A stretch of DNA of 64,000 nucleotides from Thalassobellus sediminis (GTDB lineage: Bacteria; Bacteroidota; Bacteroidia; Flavobacteriales; Flavobacteriaceae): assembly GCF_044386045.1 (NCBI RefSeq), contig NZ_JBISCD010000034.1, forward strand, positions 34,943-98,942, written 5' to 3'. The position numbers and the translations under genes were made by a program. The notes under the pieces were generated by a model. That model worked only from the letters and a program-made list of their open reading frames with translations. It did no database searches and was not told the DNA's origin. Positions 46,012 to 53,356 of this stretch are shown in pieces (the first letter of the stretch is position 1; every line of letters begins with the position of its first letter).

Positions 46012-47150
46012 TGACGGAAATAATCCAAAAATCTAATCGTTTTTTGTCCTTAGATGTTTTCAGAGGGTTGACTATTTGTTTAATGATTATTGTAAATACA
46101 CCTGGTACAGGAGCCAATCTATATCCGTATTTGGTACATGTACAGTGGTTTGGTTTTTCGCTTGCAGATTTAGTGTTTCCATCATTTTTATTTGCTATGG
46201 GGAATGCTATGAGCTTTTCCATGAACAAACTAAAACAAGCTGAAACTAGTTTTGCTTTAAAAAAAATAATTAAGCGCACCTTTTTAATCTTTTTGTTTGG
46301 GTATTTAATGTATTGGTTCCCTTTTTTTAGAGAAGGCATAGATGGAGCATGGGAACTAAAACCAATAAGTGAAACACGTATTATGGGTGTTTTACAGCGT
46401 ATTGCATTGTGCTATTTATTTGCATCTCTAATATTTTATTATTTCTCCGAAAAAGCAGCGGTTATTATTTCTGCAATAATTTTGTTGGCCTATTGGGGAA
46501 TCTTATATCTATTCGGAGAATCAGGAGCAGTTTTGGATATGGCAACAAATGCTATAGCAAAGTTAGATCTGTCAATATTAGGAGATGGGCATATTTATAA
46601 AAAAGATAGTATTCCATTCGATCCAGAGGGTATATTGAGCACCTTGCCGTCTATTGTAAATGTTCTTGTTGGTTATATTGCAGGTTCTTTTGTTCAGCAA
46701 AAAGGAAAGACTTATGAAGGTATTAGTAAATTACTAATTGCAGGTTTCTTATTAGCTGCATTAGGACTTTGGTGGGATTTAATTTTTCCTATATCTAAAA
46801 AACTTTGGACGAGTTCTTTTGTGCTATACACAGTAGGTTTAGATTTATCTATCATGGCTGTTTTAATTTATGCTATAGAATTAAGAAAGGTGAAGTTTGG
46901 TGTTGCCTTTTTTGATATCTTCGGAAAAAACCCTTTGTTTATTTATCTATTTTCAGAGTTGTTCTATATCATATTACGACAAATTAAAACCAGTTCTGGA
47001 TTAGATCTTTTTGAATGGGTAAGTGAAAGGATTTTTCAAAAAATATTACCAGGAGCATTTGGAGCTTTAGTAACAGCATTAGCTTTTATGATGTTATGTT
47101 GGTCATTAGGTTGGTGGCTAAATAAAAAACGAATTTATATTAAAATATAA
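46011..47150 (+). CDS. HGSNAT-like membrane acetyltransferase (DUF5009 type)
   Basis: Polytopic inner-membrane protein (379 residues, about 10-11 hydrophobic segments). It resembles heparan-alpha-glucosaminide N-acetyltransferase, which uses cytosolic acetyl-CoA to acetylate terminal alpha-glucosamine on the other side of the membrane. Shared motifs are RFLSLDVFRGLTICLMIIVN, the loop HVQWFGFSLADLVFPSFLF with the candidate acceptor histidine, ETRIMGVLQRIALCY, FDPEGILSTLPS, LWTSSFVLYTVGLDLS and IFGKNPLFIYL. Overlap with GH89 (1 base) couples the two. Acetylating alpha-GlcN so GH89 can remove it is a direct functional match. Bacterial members are mostly untested, so the acceptor is inferred. Confidence 0.85.
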   Translation: MTEIIQKSNRFLSLDVFRGLTICLMIIVNTPGTGANLYPYLVHVQWFGFSLADLVFPSFLFAMGNAMSFSMNKLKQAETSFALKKIIKRTFLIFLFGYLMYWFPFFREGIDGAWELKPISETRIMGVLQRIALCYLFASLIFYYFSEKAAVIISAIILLAYWGILYLFGESGAVLDMATNAIAKLDLSILGDGHIYKKDSIPFDPEGILSTLPSIVNVLVGYIAGSFVQQKGKTYEGISKLLIAGFLLAALGLWWDLIFPISKKLWTSSFVLYTVGLDLSIMAVLIYAIELRKVKFGVAFFDIFGKNPLFIYLFSELFYIILRQIKTSSGLDLFEWVSERIFQKILPGAFGALVTALAFMMLCWSLGWWLNKKRIYIKI

Positions 47151-47212
47151 TTTACTATTAATATTATTAGTCGTTCTTGTACTTTTGAAAGTAAATAGAC
47201 GTTTTTAATTTT

Positions 47213-48061
47213 ATGTTATATATTTTAATAGCTGAAGACACCAATGCTAGCAAAGTACTACTGGGTATTTTGTTTGTTGTATTAGCATCCATCATCTTAT
47301 ATTATACTTTTAGGTTGATAGAAATGGCCTATGTATTAAAGTTTAAAAAACCATTGTATAATCATTTTTATATTTATTTAAGGACACTAAATGATAATCA
47401 AAAAGGTGTTTTAAGACAACAATTTTCGTTTTATAATAATCTTAGTAATAAAGAAAAAAAATATTTCGAGCATCGGGTGGCCTCTTTTTTAAAAGATAAA
47501 GATTTTATTAGTAGAGAAGGTGTTATAATAACAGATGAAAAACAAGTTTTAATTGCTGCAACAGCAGTCATGTTAACTTTTGGATTTAGAGATTTTTATA
47601 TTGGGCTTATTTCAAAAATTGTAATATATCCAGAAGCCTTTTATTCTAATACAAATAATGCTTATCATAAAGGGGAATTTAATCCGAAGCTTAAAGCACT
47701 TGTGCTTTCGTGGAAAGATTTTCAAGAGGGTTATAGAATTGATAATGATAATTTAAACTTAGGTATTCATGAATTTACACATGCTATTCATTTAAACAGT
47801 ATAAAAGAACGTGATGTTAGCTCAATTATATTCAAAGATTCTTTTAAAGAGTTGTCAGTACTATTAACTTCAAAGGCAGGAATAAAAGAAAAGTTAGTTA
47901 AATCTGAATATTTTAGAGGTTATGCTTATACCAATCAATTTGAGTTTTTAGCAGTCATAATCGAAAATTTTATAGAAACACCTCAAGATTTTAGATCTGA
48001 GTTTCCTCTCATATATGGTAAAGTTAAGCAGATGCTTAATTTTAATGTTGGTGGATATTAA
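47213..48061 (+). CDS. MtfA-like zinc metallopeptidase, membrane-anchored
   Basis: The 282 residues start with a hydrophobic segment (about 12-38) and continue as a soluble domain. It carries HEFTH (in NLGIHEFTHAIHLN), an HExxH zinc motif in the context seen in MtfA-type peptidases. The region AATAVMLTFGFRDFYIG and the later EFLAVIIENFIETP (possible third ligand glutamate) also agree with that family. E. coli MtfA acts on the regulator Mlc, but that role cannot be carried over here. It follows the PUL by 62 bases on the same strand and may be transcribed with it, though a functional link is not evident. Confidence 0.75.
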   Translation: MLYILIAEDTNASKVLLGILFVVLASIILYYTFRLIEMAYVLKFKKPLYNHFYIYLRTLNDNQKGVLRQQFSFYNNLSNKEKKYFEHRVASFLKDKDFISREGVIITDEKQVLIAATAVMLTFGFRDFYIGLISKIVIYPEAFYSNTNNAYHKGEFNPKLKALVLSWKDFQEGYRIDNDNLNLGIHEFTHAIHLNSIKERDVSSIIFKDSFKELSVLLTSKAGIKEKLVKSEYFRGYAYTNQFEFLAVIIENFIETPQDFRSEFPLIYGKVKQMLNFNVGGY

Positions 48062-48167
48062 AGATGATTAGGGTTACTTGTTTGTTATCAATGAATGTAT
48101 AAATATAATATTTCAACATTCTTTAAATAGGAGCTAAAAGCTACTACATAAATATTGAAACTTGTTC

Positions 48168-48779
48168 TTATTTTTTTGACTTTAGTTCTTCTATTTGAGC
48201 CTCTAAATTAATAATGTGTGTTTTTAACGGTATAATTGCTTCTTCAACGTCGTTCATAGTATAACGCTGTATAATATGTTGTGGGCAATTCCAATCGTAA
48301 GCTTCTATGTGAAAAATCATCATGCGTTCAGGTTTAAAATTATAGTCTTCCAAATTGAGGGATTCTTTTAATTCAGGATTATCCTTTAATACTATTATTT
48401 CAGATTTGGCAAATATTTTAAGTCTTGATTTATTAGGGTAATCCATAATAAATAACGAAACCTTGTTATTCGTTTTAATATTTCCAACTGATACATACTG
48501 CTTATTTCCTGAAAAATCTATAAATCCTAGACGTTTAGAATCTAATACTTTTAAAAATCCTTTGGGACCACCACGGTGTTGAATATATGGATAGTTTTTT
48601 GTTCCTATGGTTGCCATATAAAAACTGTCACGTTTCTCTATAAAGCTTATTTCGCTATGAGTTAATCCATCAATTATATTAAACTTTTCCATGCGCTCAT
48701 AGCCATTTCTGCTACCATGTTTTGTTTGTAATTTTTTAACTGCATCTGTAAATGCTATTTCTGCGAAATTTTTAGCCAT
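48168..48779 (-). CDS. Pyridoxamine-phosphate-oxidase-like flavin-binding protein
   Basis: Split-barrel FMN-binding family protein of 203 residues. Conserved pattern elements are FYMATIGTKNYPYIQHRGG, GFIDFSGNKQYVSVGNI and KVSLFIMDYPNKSRLKIFAK, typical of PNPOx-like proteins acting on flavins or small substrates. The C-terminus (EEAIIPLKTHIINLEAQIEEL) is a predicted coiled coil. Reaction and substrate are unknown. It converges with the metallopeptidase and heads a run of minus-strand genes up to the TetR regulator, with its own leader after the upstream gene's terminator. Confidence 0.85.
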   Translation of the reverse strand: MAKNFAEIAFTDAVKKLQTKHGSRNGYERMEKFNIIDGLTHSEISFIEKRDSFYMATIGTKNYPYIQHRGGPKGFLKVLDSKRLGFIDFSGNKQYVSVGNIKTNNKVSLFIMDYPNKSRLKIFAKSEIIVLKDNPELKESLNLEDYNFKPERMMIFHIEAYDWNCPQHIIQRYTMNDVEEAIIPLKTHIINLEAQIEELKSKK

Positions 48780-48809
48780 TATAATTGTTTTAAGCTATTA
48801 GTCGTTAAT

Positions 48810-48850
48810 ATAAAATACAAGGAAATTTAATTTGTTTCCTTGTATTTTAT
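48810..48850. terminator. Hairpin terminator downstream of the small membrane protein
   Basis: ATAAAATACAAGGAAA pairs with TTTCCTTGTATTTTAT around a 9-base AT loop, leaving A/T runs at both ends. It lies between the minus-strand genes at 48168 and 48861 and terminates the latter. Confidence 0.75.
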
Positions 48851-48860
48851 TATAAAGGTT

Positions 48861-49277
48861 TTAAGACGTTGTAACCTCATATTTAATTAAAAATATTAAT
48901 GGTATAGCATAAGCTAAGTGCCTAACCAACGTTATTAATGGCATTGCAGGCGATAAATCTATCCCAGCGACTCCTGCTCCTAATAATGGGAGCATAAATA
49001 ACCATACTAATGCAACGGTTTCAGCTGCGACAAAAATTAATGGTCTTAACCATTTAGGACCCCAAAGTGACGGTGCAATTCCAGTAAAAAGAATGGCTAA
49101 TAAAATACCGTTAGAGTAGTGACCAATAACACCATAAGTTAAGCCTAATCCAGTTTTTGCTCCAAGTATTTCTGGTATGTCCCACCAGTTTCCTGTTATA
49201 ATTAATCCGACTAGATCAAATAAGATGGTTCCTATAAATCCGGCTATTATAGCATTTTTCCAATTTATCGTTTTCAT
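48861..49277 (-). CDS. Small polytopic membrane protein, unknown function
   Basis: 138 residues with four likely membrane segments (IIAGFIGTILFDLVGLI, GILLAILFTGIA, PLIFVAAETVALVWLFMLPLL and LAYAIPLIFLIKY). It resembles small flavobacterial membrane proteins of unknown function often found near oxidoreductases. A conserved-looking LTYGVIGHYSNG precedes the second helix. No catalytic motif is visible. Its own terminator follows. Membership of the TetR-controlled group is possible by orientation only. Confidence 0.75.
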   Translation of the reverse strand: MKTINWKNAIIAGFIGTILFDLVGLIITGNWWDIPEILGAKTGLGLTYGVIGHYSNGILLAILFTGIAPSLWGPKWLRPLIFVAAETVALVWLFMLPLLGAGVAGIDLSPAMPLITLVRHLAYAIPLIFLIKYEVTTS

Positions 49278-49514
49278 AATTCTGTTTTTTGAATGGTTAT
49301 TAATGTTGTTTGAAAATGTCTTGAATTTAAAATGGGGTTTAGGTAAGTTCTTTTAATTTTACCATAACTTGATTCTTTGAGATCTTTTAAAGAAATATAA
49401 TTTGTATTCATGAGATCCTTTTTTTTTAATAGAGAAAATCAGTTCAAGAAGACGTAATCTTTTTATTTAACAAGGAATATGTATAAACTCGAACTGACTG
49501 CTACTAACTAACAC

Positions 49515-50498
49515 TTATTGAATTTTATTTTTCTTTAAAAAGTTTAAAATATAATTAGCTATTTCTTCTCCTTTTTCTTCTAAGGCAAAATGCCCTGTAT
49601 CTAACAAATGAAATTCCAAGTTTTTTAAATCTCTTTTGTATGGATGTGCACCATCAGCAGGAAAAATATAGTCGTTTTTTCCCCAAACAATTAGAGTAGG
49701 AGGTTGGTGGTCTCTAAAATACTGTTGCCATTCTGGATATAAAGGCACATTCGTTCTATAGCTATAAAACATAGCCAATTGAATATCGTTATTTTCAGCT
49801 CTTGTAAGGTGTTGTAAATCTATATTCCAGTTATCAGGACTTATTTTTGATACATCTTGCACACCATGTGTGTATTGCCATTTTAAGCCATCAGGTGAAT
49901 GAAACCCTTCTAATGGTTTTCCATTTTCAGGCGTATAGTCGTTCCAGTATTTTTTAATAGGTATCCAGAAATCTTTCAATCCTTCATCGTACGCATTTCC
50001 GTTTTGAATGATTAATGATTCTATGCGTTCAGGATATTTAGAAGCAATTCTAAAGCCAATTGGCGCACCATAATCCATCAAATAGATACTGTATTTTTCA
50101 ATATTTAATTTTTCTAGAAACCCTTCTACAATATTTGACATATTATCAAATGAATATTCGAAGTCTTTTATTAATGGTTGATCACTTCTCCCAAATCCTG
50201 GGTAATCAGGAGCTAATACATGATATCGAACAGACAAGTCTGTTATTAAATTTCGAAACATATGTGATGATGTTGGGTAGCCATGTAATAAAAGGATTGT
50301 AGGCTTATTTATATCTCCAGCTTCTCTATAAAAAATATTTAATCCGCTTACTTCTATTGTTTTGTATGAAGTTGTATTATTAATTATAGGTTCTGCTTCA
50401 TTATTTAATATATCGGTACTGTTAAAAGAGAATAATCCGATAGATAAAACAGTTATTGCTGTAAGATTTAATGCTGATTTTAAAATTTGTGTTTTCAT
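49515..50498 (-). CDS. Exported alpha/beta hydrolase, haloalkane dehalogenase / epoxide hydrolase type
   Basis: 327 residues with an N-terminal signal sequence (LNLTAITVLSIGLFSF). The alpha/beta hydrolase core has LLLHGYPTSSHMF (oxyanion HGxP), the nucleophile elbow MDYGAP with aspartate as nucleophile, then LIVWGKNDYIFP for the acid and DTGHFALEE for the histidine. Aspartate in the elbow (not serine) places it with haloalkane dehalogenases and epoxide hydrolases. The physiological substrate is unknown. The gene is directly downstream of the AhpD-like gene with a 28-base gap. A sequence identical to the TetR operator lies inside it (50230-50243). Confidence 0.85.
   Translation of the reverse strand: MKTQILKSALNLTAITVLSIGLFSFNSTDILNNEAEPIINNTTSYKTIEVSGLNIFYREAGDINKPTILLLHGYPTSSHMFRNLITDLSVRYHVLAPDYPGFGRSDQPLIKDFEYSFDNMSNIVEGFLEKLNIEKYSIYLMDYGAPIGFRIASKYPERIESLIIQNGNAYDEGLKDFWIPIKKYWNDYTPENGKPLEGFHSPDGLKWQYTHGVQDVSKISPDNWNIDLQHLTRAENNDIQLAMFYSYRTNVPLYPEWQQYFRDHQPPTLIVWGKNDYIFPADGAHPYKRDLKNLEFHLLDTGHFALEEKGEEIANYILNFLKKNKIQ
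50230..50243. promoter_or_regulatory. Operator-like palindrome inside the hydrolase gene
   Basis: ACAGACAAGTCTGT, identical over all 14 bases to the palindrome upstream of the TetR gene at 52269. It lies about 255 bases inside the hydrolase coding region, encoding TDLSV. It could be a roadblock or repression site, or chance. Confidence 0.4.
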
Positions 50499-50526
50499 AA
50501 TGTTATTTATTAATATTTGTTAGTGT

Positions 50527-51081
50527 TTATACTTCTTGATTTATTTCTAATGATGTTGCTAAAGGAAAATCTATGTTAAATCCTCCGTTATGAAATACTG
50601 TATTTGTAATTGTCGTTAATGAAACGATGGCTATTAATTCTGCAAAAGCAGCTTTATTATATCCAGCATCAAAAAAGTTTTCTATAACAGATTCTGATGG
50701 GTGGCCTTGAGTGTTCACAAAAGCACTAGCTAAAGTAACCAAGGCATTTAGTTTCGTATCTTCAATAGTATTGGTTCTTAATGCTATAGTTTCTTCTTCA
50801 GTAAAACCATTCATTTTTCCAATAGCTGTATGTGCAGATAAACAGTAGTTACAATTATTAGCTTGTGATGTTGCTAAAGCTATGGCTTCATATTCTTTAC
50901 CAGTGAATTCTCCACTTTTAAGAGTGTCTGTAAAGGTTAAGAAACCTGCCAATAATTTGTCTGAAACGCCCATAGAAGCGTATAAGTTTGGAAGCATACC
51001 TATTTTACTTTTAATGCCTTCAAAAATTGCTTGAGAATTTTCATTTACTTGATCTACTGTAAGTGGTTGTAATGTTTTCAT
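50527..51081 (-). CDS. AhpD-like carboxymuconolactone decarboxylase family protein
   Basis: 184-residue helical protein of the CMD/AhpD superfamily. It has the redox motif CNYC in ANNCNYCLSAHTAIGK, matching the CxxC plus His arrangement of alkylhydroperoxidase D. TKLNALVTLASAFVNTQGHP and AFAELIAIVSLTTITN are also characteristic. It probably acts in peroxide or electrophile detoxification. It is transcribed from the same strand as the neighbouring hydrolase and DUF1348 genes, with short gaps, and probably belongs to the TetR-regulated group. Confidence 0.85.
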   Translation of the reverse strand: MKTLQPLTVDQVNENSQAIFEGIKSKIGMLPNLYASMGVSDKLLAGFLTFTDTLKSGEFTGKEYEAIALATSQANNCNYCLSAHTAIGKMNGFTEEETIALRTNTIEDTKLNALVTLASAFVNTQGHPSESVIENFFDAGYNKAAFAELIAIVSLTTITNTVFHNGGFNIDFPLATSLEINQEV

Positions 51082-51121
51082 AATGTTTTTGTTTAATAAA
51101 TGTTTAATAATTTTTTTAATT

Positions 51122-51193
51122 CTAATTGGCGTTAAGATTATAATCTATAACGTCTTTTGCTGTTCCAAATGGAAAGTCTTCCTTGTTGTGTTT
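51122..51193 (-). pseudogene. Possible C-terminal remnant of a second AhpD-like gene
   Basis: On the minus strand one frame reads DFPFGTAKDVIDYNLNAN and then stops, preceded by a stop codon. This resembles the C-terminal end of the neighbouring AhpD-like protein (IDFPLATSLEINQEV). It is too short to be a gene. It may be a scar of a duplicated and deleted paralogue, but the match is short. Confidence 0.3.
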
Positions 51194-51213
51194 TCATGTT
51201 TAATGGTTTTTAA

Positions 51214-51624
51214 TTATTTAAATTTTCTTTCTGATTCTGTTATTGTTATGTCATTTGCACTCATATCTCTTACTTGCATAATGCCGTCTTTATCAAACTC
51301 CCAAAGTTCGTTTCCATGAGTTCTGTACCATTTATTAGTATTAGCATCCTGCCATTCATATTCGAACCTCACAGCTATTCTATTGTCGGTAAAAGACCAT
51401 AGATGTTTCTTTAGCTTATAATGCAATTCTCTATTCCATTTATTAGATAAAAATTCTACAATAGCTTCTCTACCAATAAAGAATTTGTCTCGATTTCTCC
51501 ATTGAGAATTCTTTGTGTATGCTAATGCTACTTTTTCTGGGTTTTTGCCGTTCCAAGCATCTTCTGCGGCTTGTACTTTTGCTTTTGCTGTTTCCATTGT
51601 AAATGGAGGTGTTATTTTTTTCAT
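51214..51624 (-). CDS. DUF1348 / NTF2-like protein
   Basis: 136-residue protein of the nuclear-transport-factor-2-like fold, DUF1348 group. Recognisable segments are AEDAWNGKNPEKVALAYT, SQWRNRDKFFIGREAI and NKWNRELHYKLKKHLW, followed by RIAVRFEYEWQD and RTHGNELWEFD. Function of the family is not established. An ACAGAC-AG-GTCTGT palindrome lies 16 bases upstream of the start codon, so direct repression by the adjacent TetR protein is likely. It is first in a minus-strand run with the AhpD-like and hydrolase genes. Confidence 0.85.
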   Translation of the reverse strand: MKKITPPFTMETAKAKVQAAEDAWNGKNPEKVALAYTKNSQWRNRDKFFIGREAIVEFLSNKWNRELHYKLKKHLWSFTDNRIAVRFEYEWQDANTNKWYRTHGNELWEFDKDGIMQVRDMSANDITITESERKFK

Positions 51625-51639
51625 AGTTATATTTTTTGA

Positions 51640-51653
51640 ACAGACAGGTCTGT
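51640..51653. promoter_or_regulatory. TetR operator upstream of the DUF1348 gene
   Basis: ACAGACAGGTCTGT, a perfect inverted repeat apart from its two central bases, lies between the TetR stop and the DUF1348 start. It differs from the TetR promoter palindrome at a single central base. Confidence 0.65.
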
Positions 51654-51675
51654 TTATTTTGTTTAAAAAAAATCA

Positions 51676-52239
51676 TTAGTTGATTAATAATTTTTTACAT
51701 GCTTTTTTAGCAGCTATAATAGGCCAATCGTTTTTTTGTATTTGAGAAAGTATAATAGCACCTTCTATTAATATTAAAACTTGATCTCCCAAATCGTTAG
51801 CTTCATCAGTTGTTATATCATCTTCTTTTTCAAGTTCTTTATGAATCCATTGTCTTAATTCATTTTTATGATAGATTGCTTGATCTTTAATTTTGTCATG
51901 CCCAGATGGAATATCAGTTATAATATTTTGCCATCCACAACCTCTAAAATTAACTTCGCTTAACCATTCTATTAAATAATCAAAGCATCCAATGACTTTG
52001 TCTTTGGCTTCATTGTTTTTTGATACACATGTTTCTAATTTCCCCATCCACATAGAATGCCTTGCAATTAAATAAGCAACAGCAATATCTTCTTTAGATC
52101 TAAAATGTTGATACATGCTGGCTTTTGCAACTCCTGCTTCTTCTATTATTTGATTTATTCCCGTTTGGTTATAGCCCTGGAAATAAAATAATTTTGAAGC
52201 TGTTTCAATAATTCTTTCTTTTACACCTAATTTTTTCAT
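51676..52239 (-). CDS. TetR/AcrR-family transcriptional repressor
   Basis: Dimeric one-component repressor. From MKKLGVKERII there are 187 residues; the frame runs 5 residues further to 52254 without better support. The N-terminal helix-turn-helix is typical (ASKLFYFQGYNQTGINQIIE, then AGVAKASMYQHFRSKEDI). The C-terminal ligand domain has RGCGWQNIITDIPSGHD, as in the subgroup that regulates detoxification genes. Palindromes ACAGAC-N2-GTCTGT are found over its own promoter and in front of the DUF1348 gene. Autorepression and control of the downstream group follow from this placement. The inducer is unknown. Confidence 0.88.
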   Translation of the reverse strand: MKKLGVKERIIETASKLFYFQGYNQTGINQIIEEAGVAKASMYQHFRSKEDIAVAYLIARHSMWMGKLETCVSKNNEAKDKVIGCFDYLIEWLSEVNFRGCGWQNIITDIPSGHDKIKDQAIYHKNELRQWIHKELEKEDDITTDEANDLGDQVLILIEGAIILSQIQKNDWPIIAAKKACKKLLIN

Positions 52240-52243
52240 GAGA

Positions 52244-52282
52244 CAAAGATACATTCAATGTTAAAAAAACAGACAAGTCTGT
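52244..52282 (-). promoter_or_regulatory. tetR promoter with overlapping operator
   Basis: On the minus strand TATCTTTG (52251-52244) matches the Bacteroidota -7 consensus TAnnTTTG, only 4 bases from the start codon, implying a very short leader. The palindrome ACAGACAAGTCTGT (52269-52282) covers the -33 region, where a bound repressor would block sigma contact. Confidence 0.6.
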
Positions 52283-52406
52283 ATATTTTTAACATTATTT
52301 TAACATGTTGGATTGTTCAAATCATTTTTTTACATGACTTTTATCATACTTTTTTGAGCTTTAGTTTTATAATTTTAGAGATAACAAATACTAAATTATA
52401 TAAGTC

Positions 52407-52829
52407 ATGATAAAGAAAGCACCTGTTTCCATGATAATGACTGAGCCAGTTATTACTTTAAATACTACCGATAATTTAGAAAAGGCCGAATATCTTTTTA
52501 AGCATAATCATATTAGGCATATTCCTGTTGTATCTGATAATGCTGTGGTTGGAATGCTTAGTTATACAGATTTACTACGATTAAGTTTTGGCGATGTTAT
52601 AGATGAGTCAGATGATGATTCTAAAGATGTTTTAGTTTATAATATGTTTACTATAGATCAAGTAATGAAAAAACAAATAGTAACAGTATCTACTTCTAAT
52701 TCTATAAAAGATGTAGCAAAAATACTTGCAGTTGAAGAGTTTCATGCCTTACCGGTAGTTGATAGAAATAGATTAGTTGGAATAGTAACTACAACCGATC
52801 TTATTAAATATTTATTGCGTCAGTTTTAA
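52407..52829 (+). CDS. CBS-domain pair protein, copy 1
   Basis: 140 residues made of two CBS motifs (a Bateman module), which usually bind adenine nucleotides. First motif VSMIMTEPVITLNTTDNLEKA to RHIPVVSDNAVVGMLSYTDL (quoted as its two ends), second IDQVMKKQIVTVSTSN to FHALPVVDRNRLVGIVTTTD. No effector domain is attached, so it probably acts as a free energy-sensing regulator of another protein. It is a close paralogue of the next gene (same length and layout). Confidence 0.9.
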   Translation: MIKKAPVSMIMTEPVITLNTTDNLEKAEYLFKHNHIRHIPVVSDNAVVGMLSYTDLLRLSFGDVIDESDDDSKDVLVYNMFTIDQVMKKQIVTVSTSNSIKDVAKILAVEEFHALPVVDRNRLVGIVTTTDLIKYLLRQF

Positions 52830-52940
52830 ATTCTGCTCATTCATTAAATGAATTCAATTTACTTCTTTAAGCTGATATTTATCATAAATTAACGCTTAGT
52901 TGTTAAGTAATTTTGTTGTAAACTTATAAATACTTATAAA

Positions 52941-53354
52941 ATGAGTCATAGAATTCCAGTGTCTACTATAATGAGTAAAAATATTATTGCTTTGACAAGA
53001 ACAGATAACTTAGAAAGAGCTGAAATGCTTTTTAATAAATATAGAATTAAACATATTCCTGTTGTAAGTAGAGATGTTGTAATAGGGATGTTAAGTTATT
53101 CTGATTTATTAAAAATAAGTTTAGCAGACGCATCTCAAGACGATTATAATGTAAATGCTGTAGTTTATAATGCATTTACTATAGAGCAAGTCATGACAAA
53201 AGATGTGGAAACTGTAGGAAGTAATACAACTATAACCCAAGCAACTCAAATTTTAGCAAATAGAGGTTTTCATGCTTTACCAGTTGTAGATGATGGTATT
53301 TTAACAGGAATAGTTACAACTACCGATTTATTACAGTATTATTTAAAACAATAA
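52941..53354 (+). CDS. CBS-domain pair protein, copy 2
   Basis: 137 residues, again two CBS motifs: VSTIMSKNIIALTRTDNLER with KHIPVVSRDVVIGMLSYSDL, and IEQVMTKDVETVGSNTTI with FHALPVVDDGILTGIVTTTD. It is tandem to copy 1 with a 111-base gap and clearly arose by duplication. The acidic middle loop (DASQDDYN versus DESDDDSKD) is the most divergent part. The stop lies 2 bases from the stop of the convergent rpe gene, with no terminator between. Confidence 0.9.
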   Translation: MSHRIPVSTIMSKNIIALTRTDNLERAEMLFNKYRIKHIPVVSRDVVIGMLSYSDLLKISLADASQDDYNVNAVVYNAFTIEQVMTKDVETVGSNTTITQATQILANRGFHALPVVDDGILTGIVTTTDLLQYYLKQ

Positions 53355-53356
53355 TG

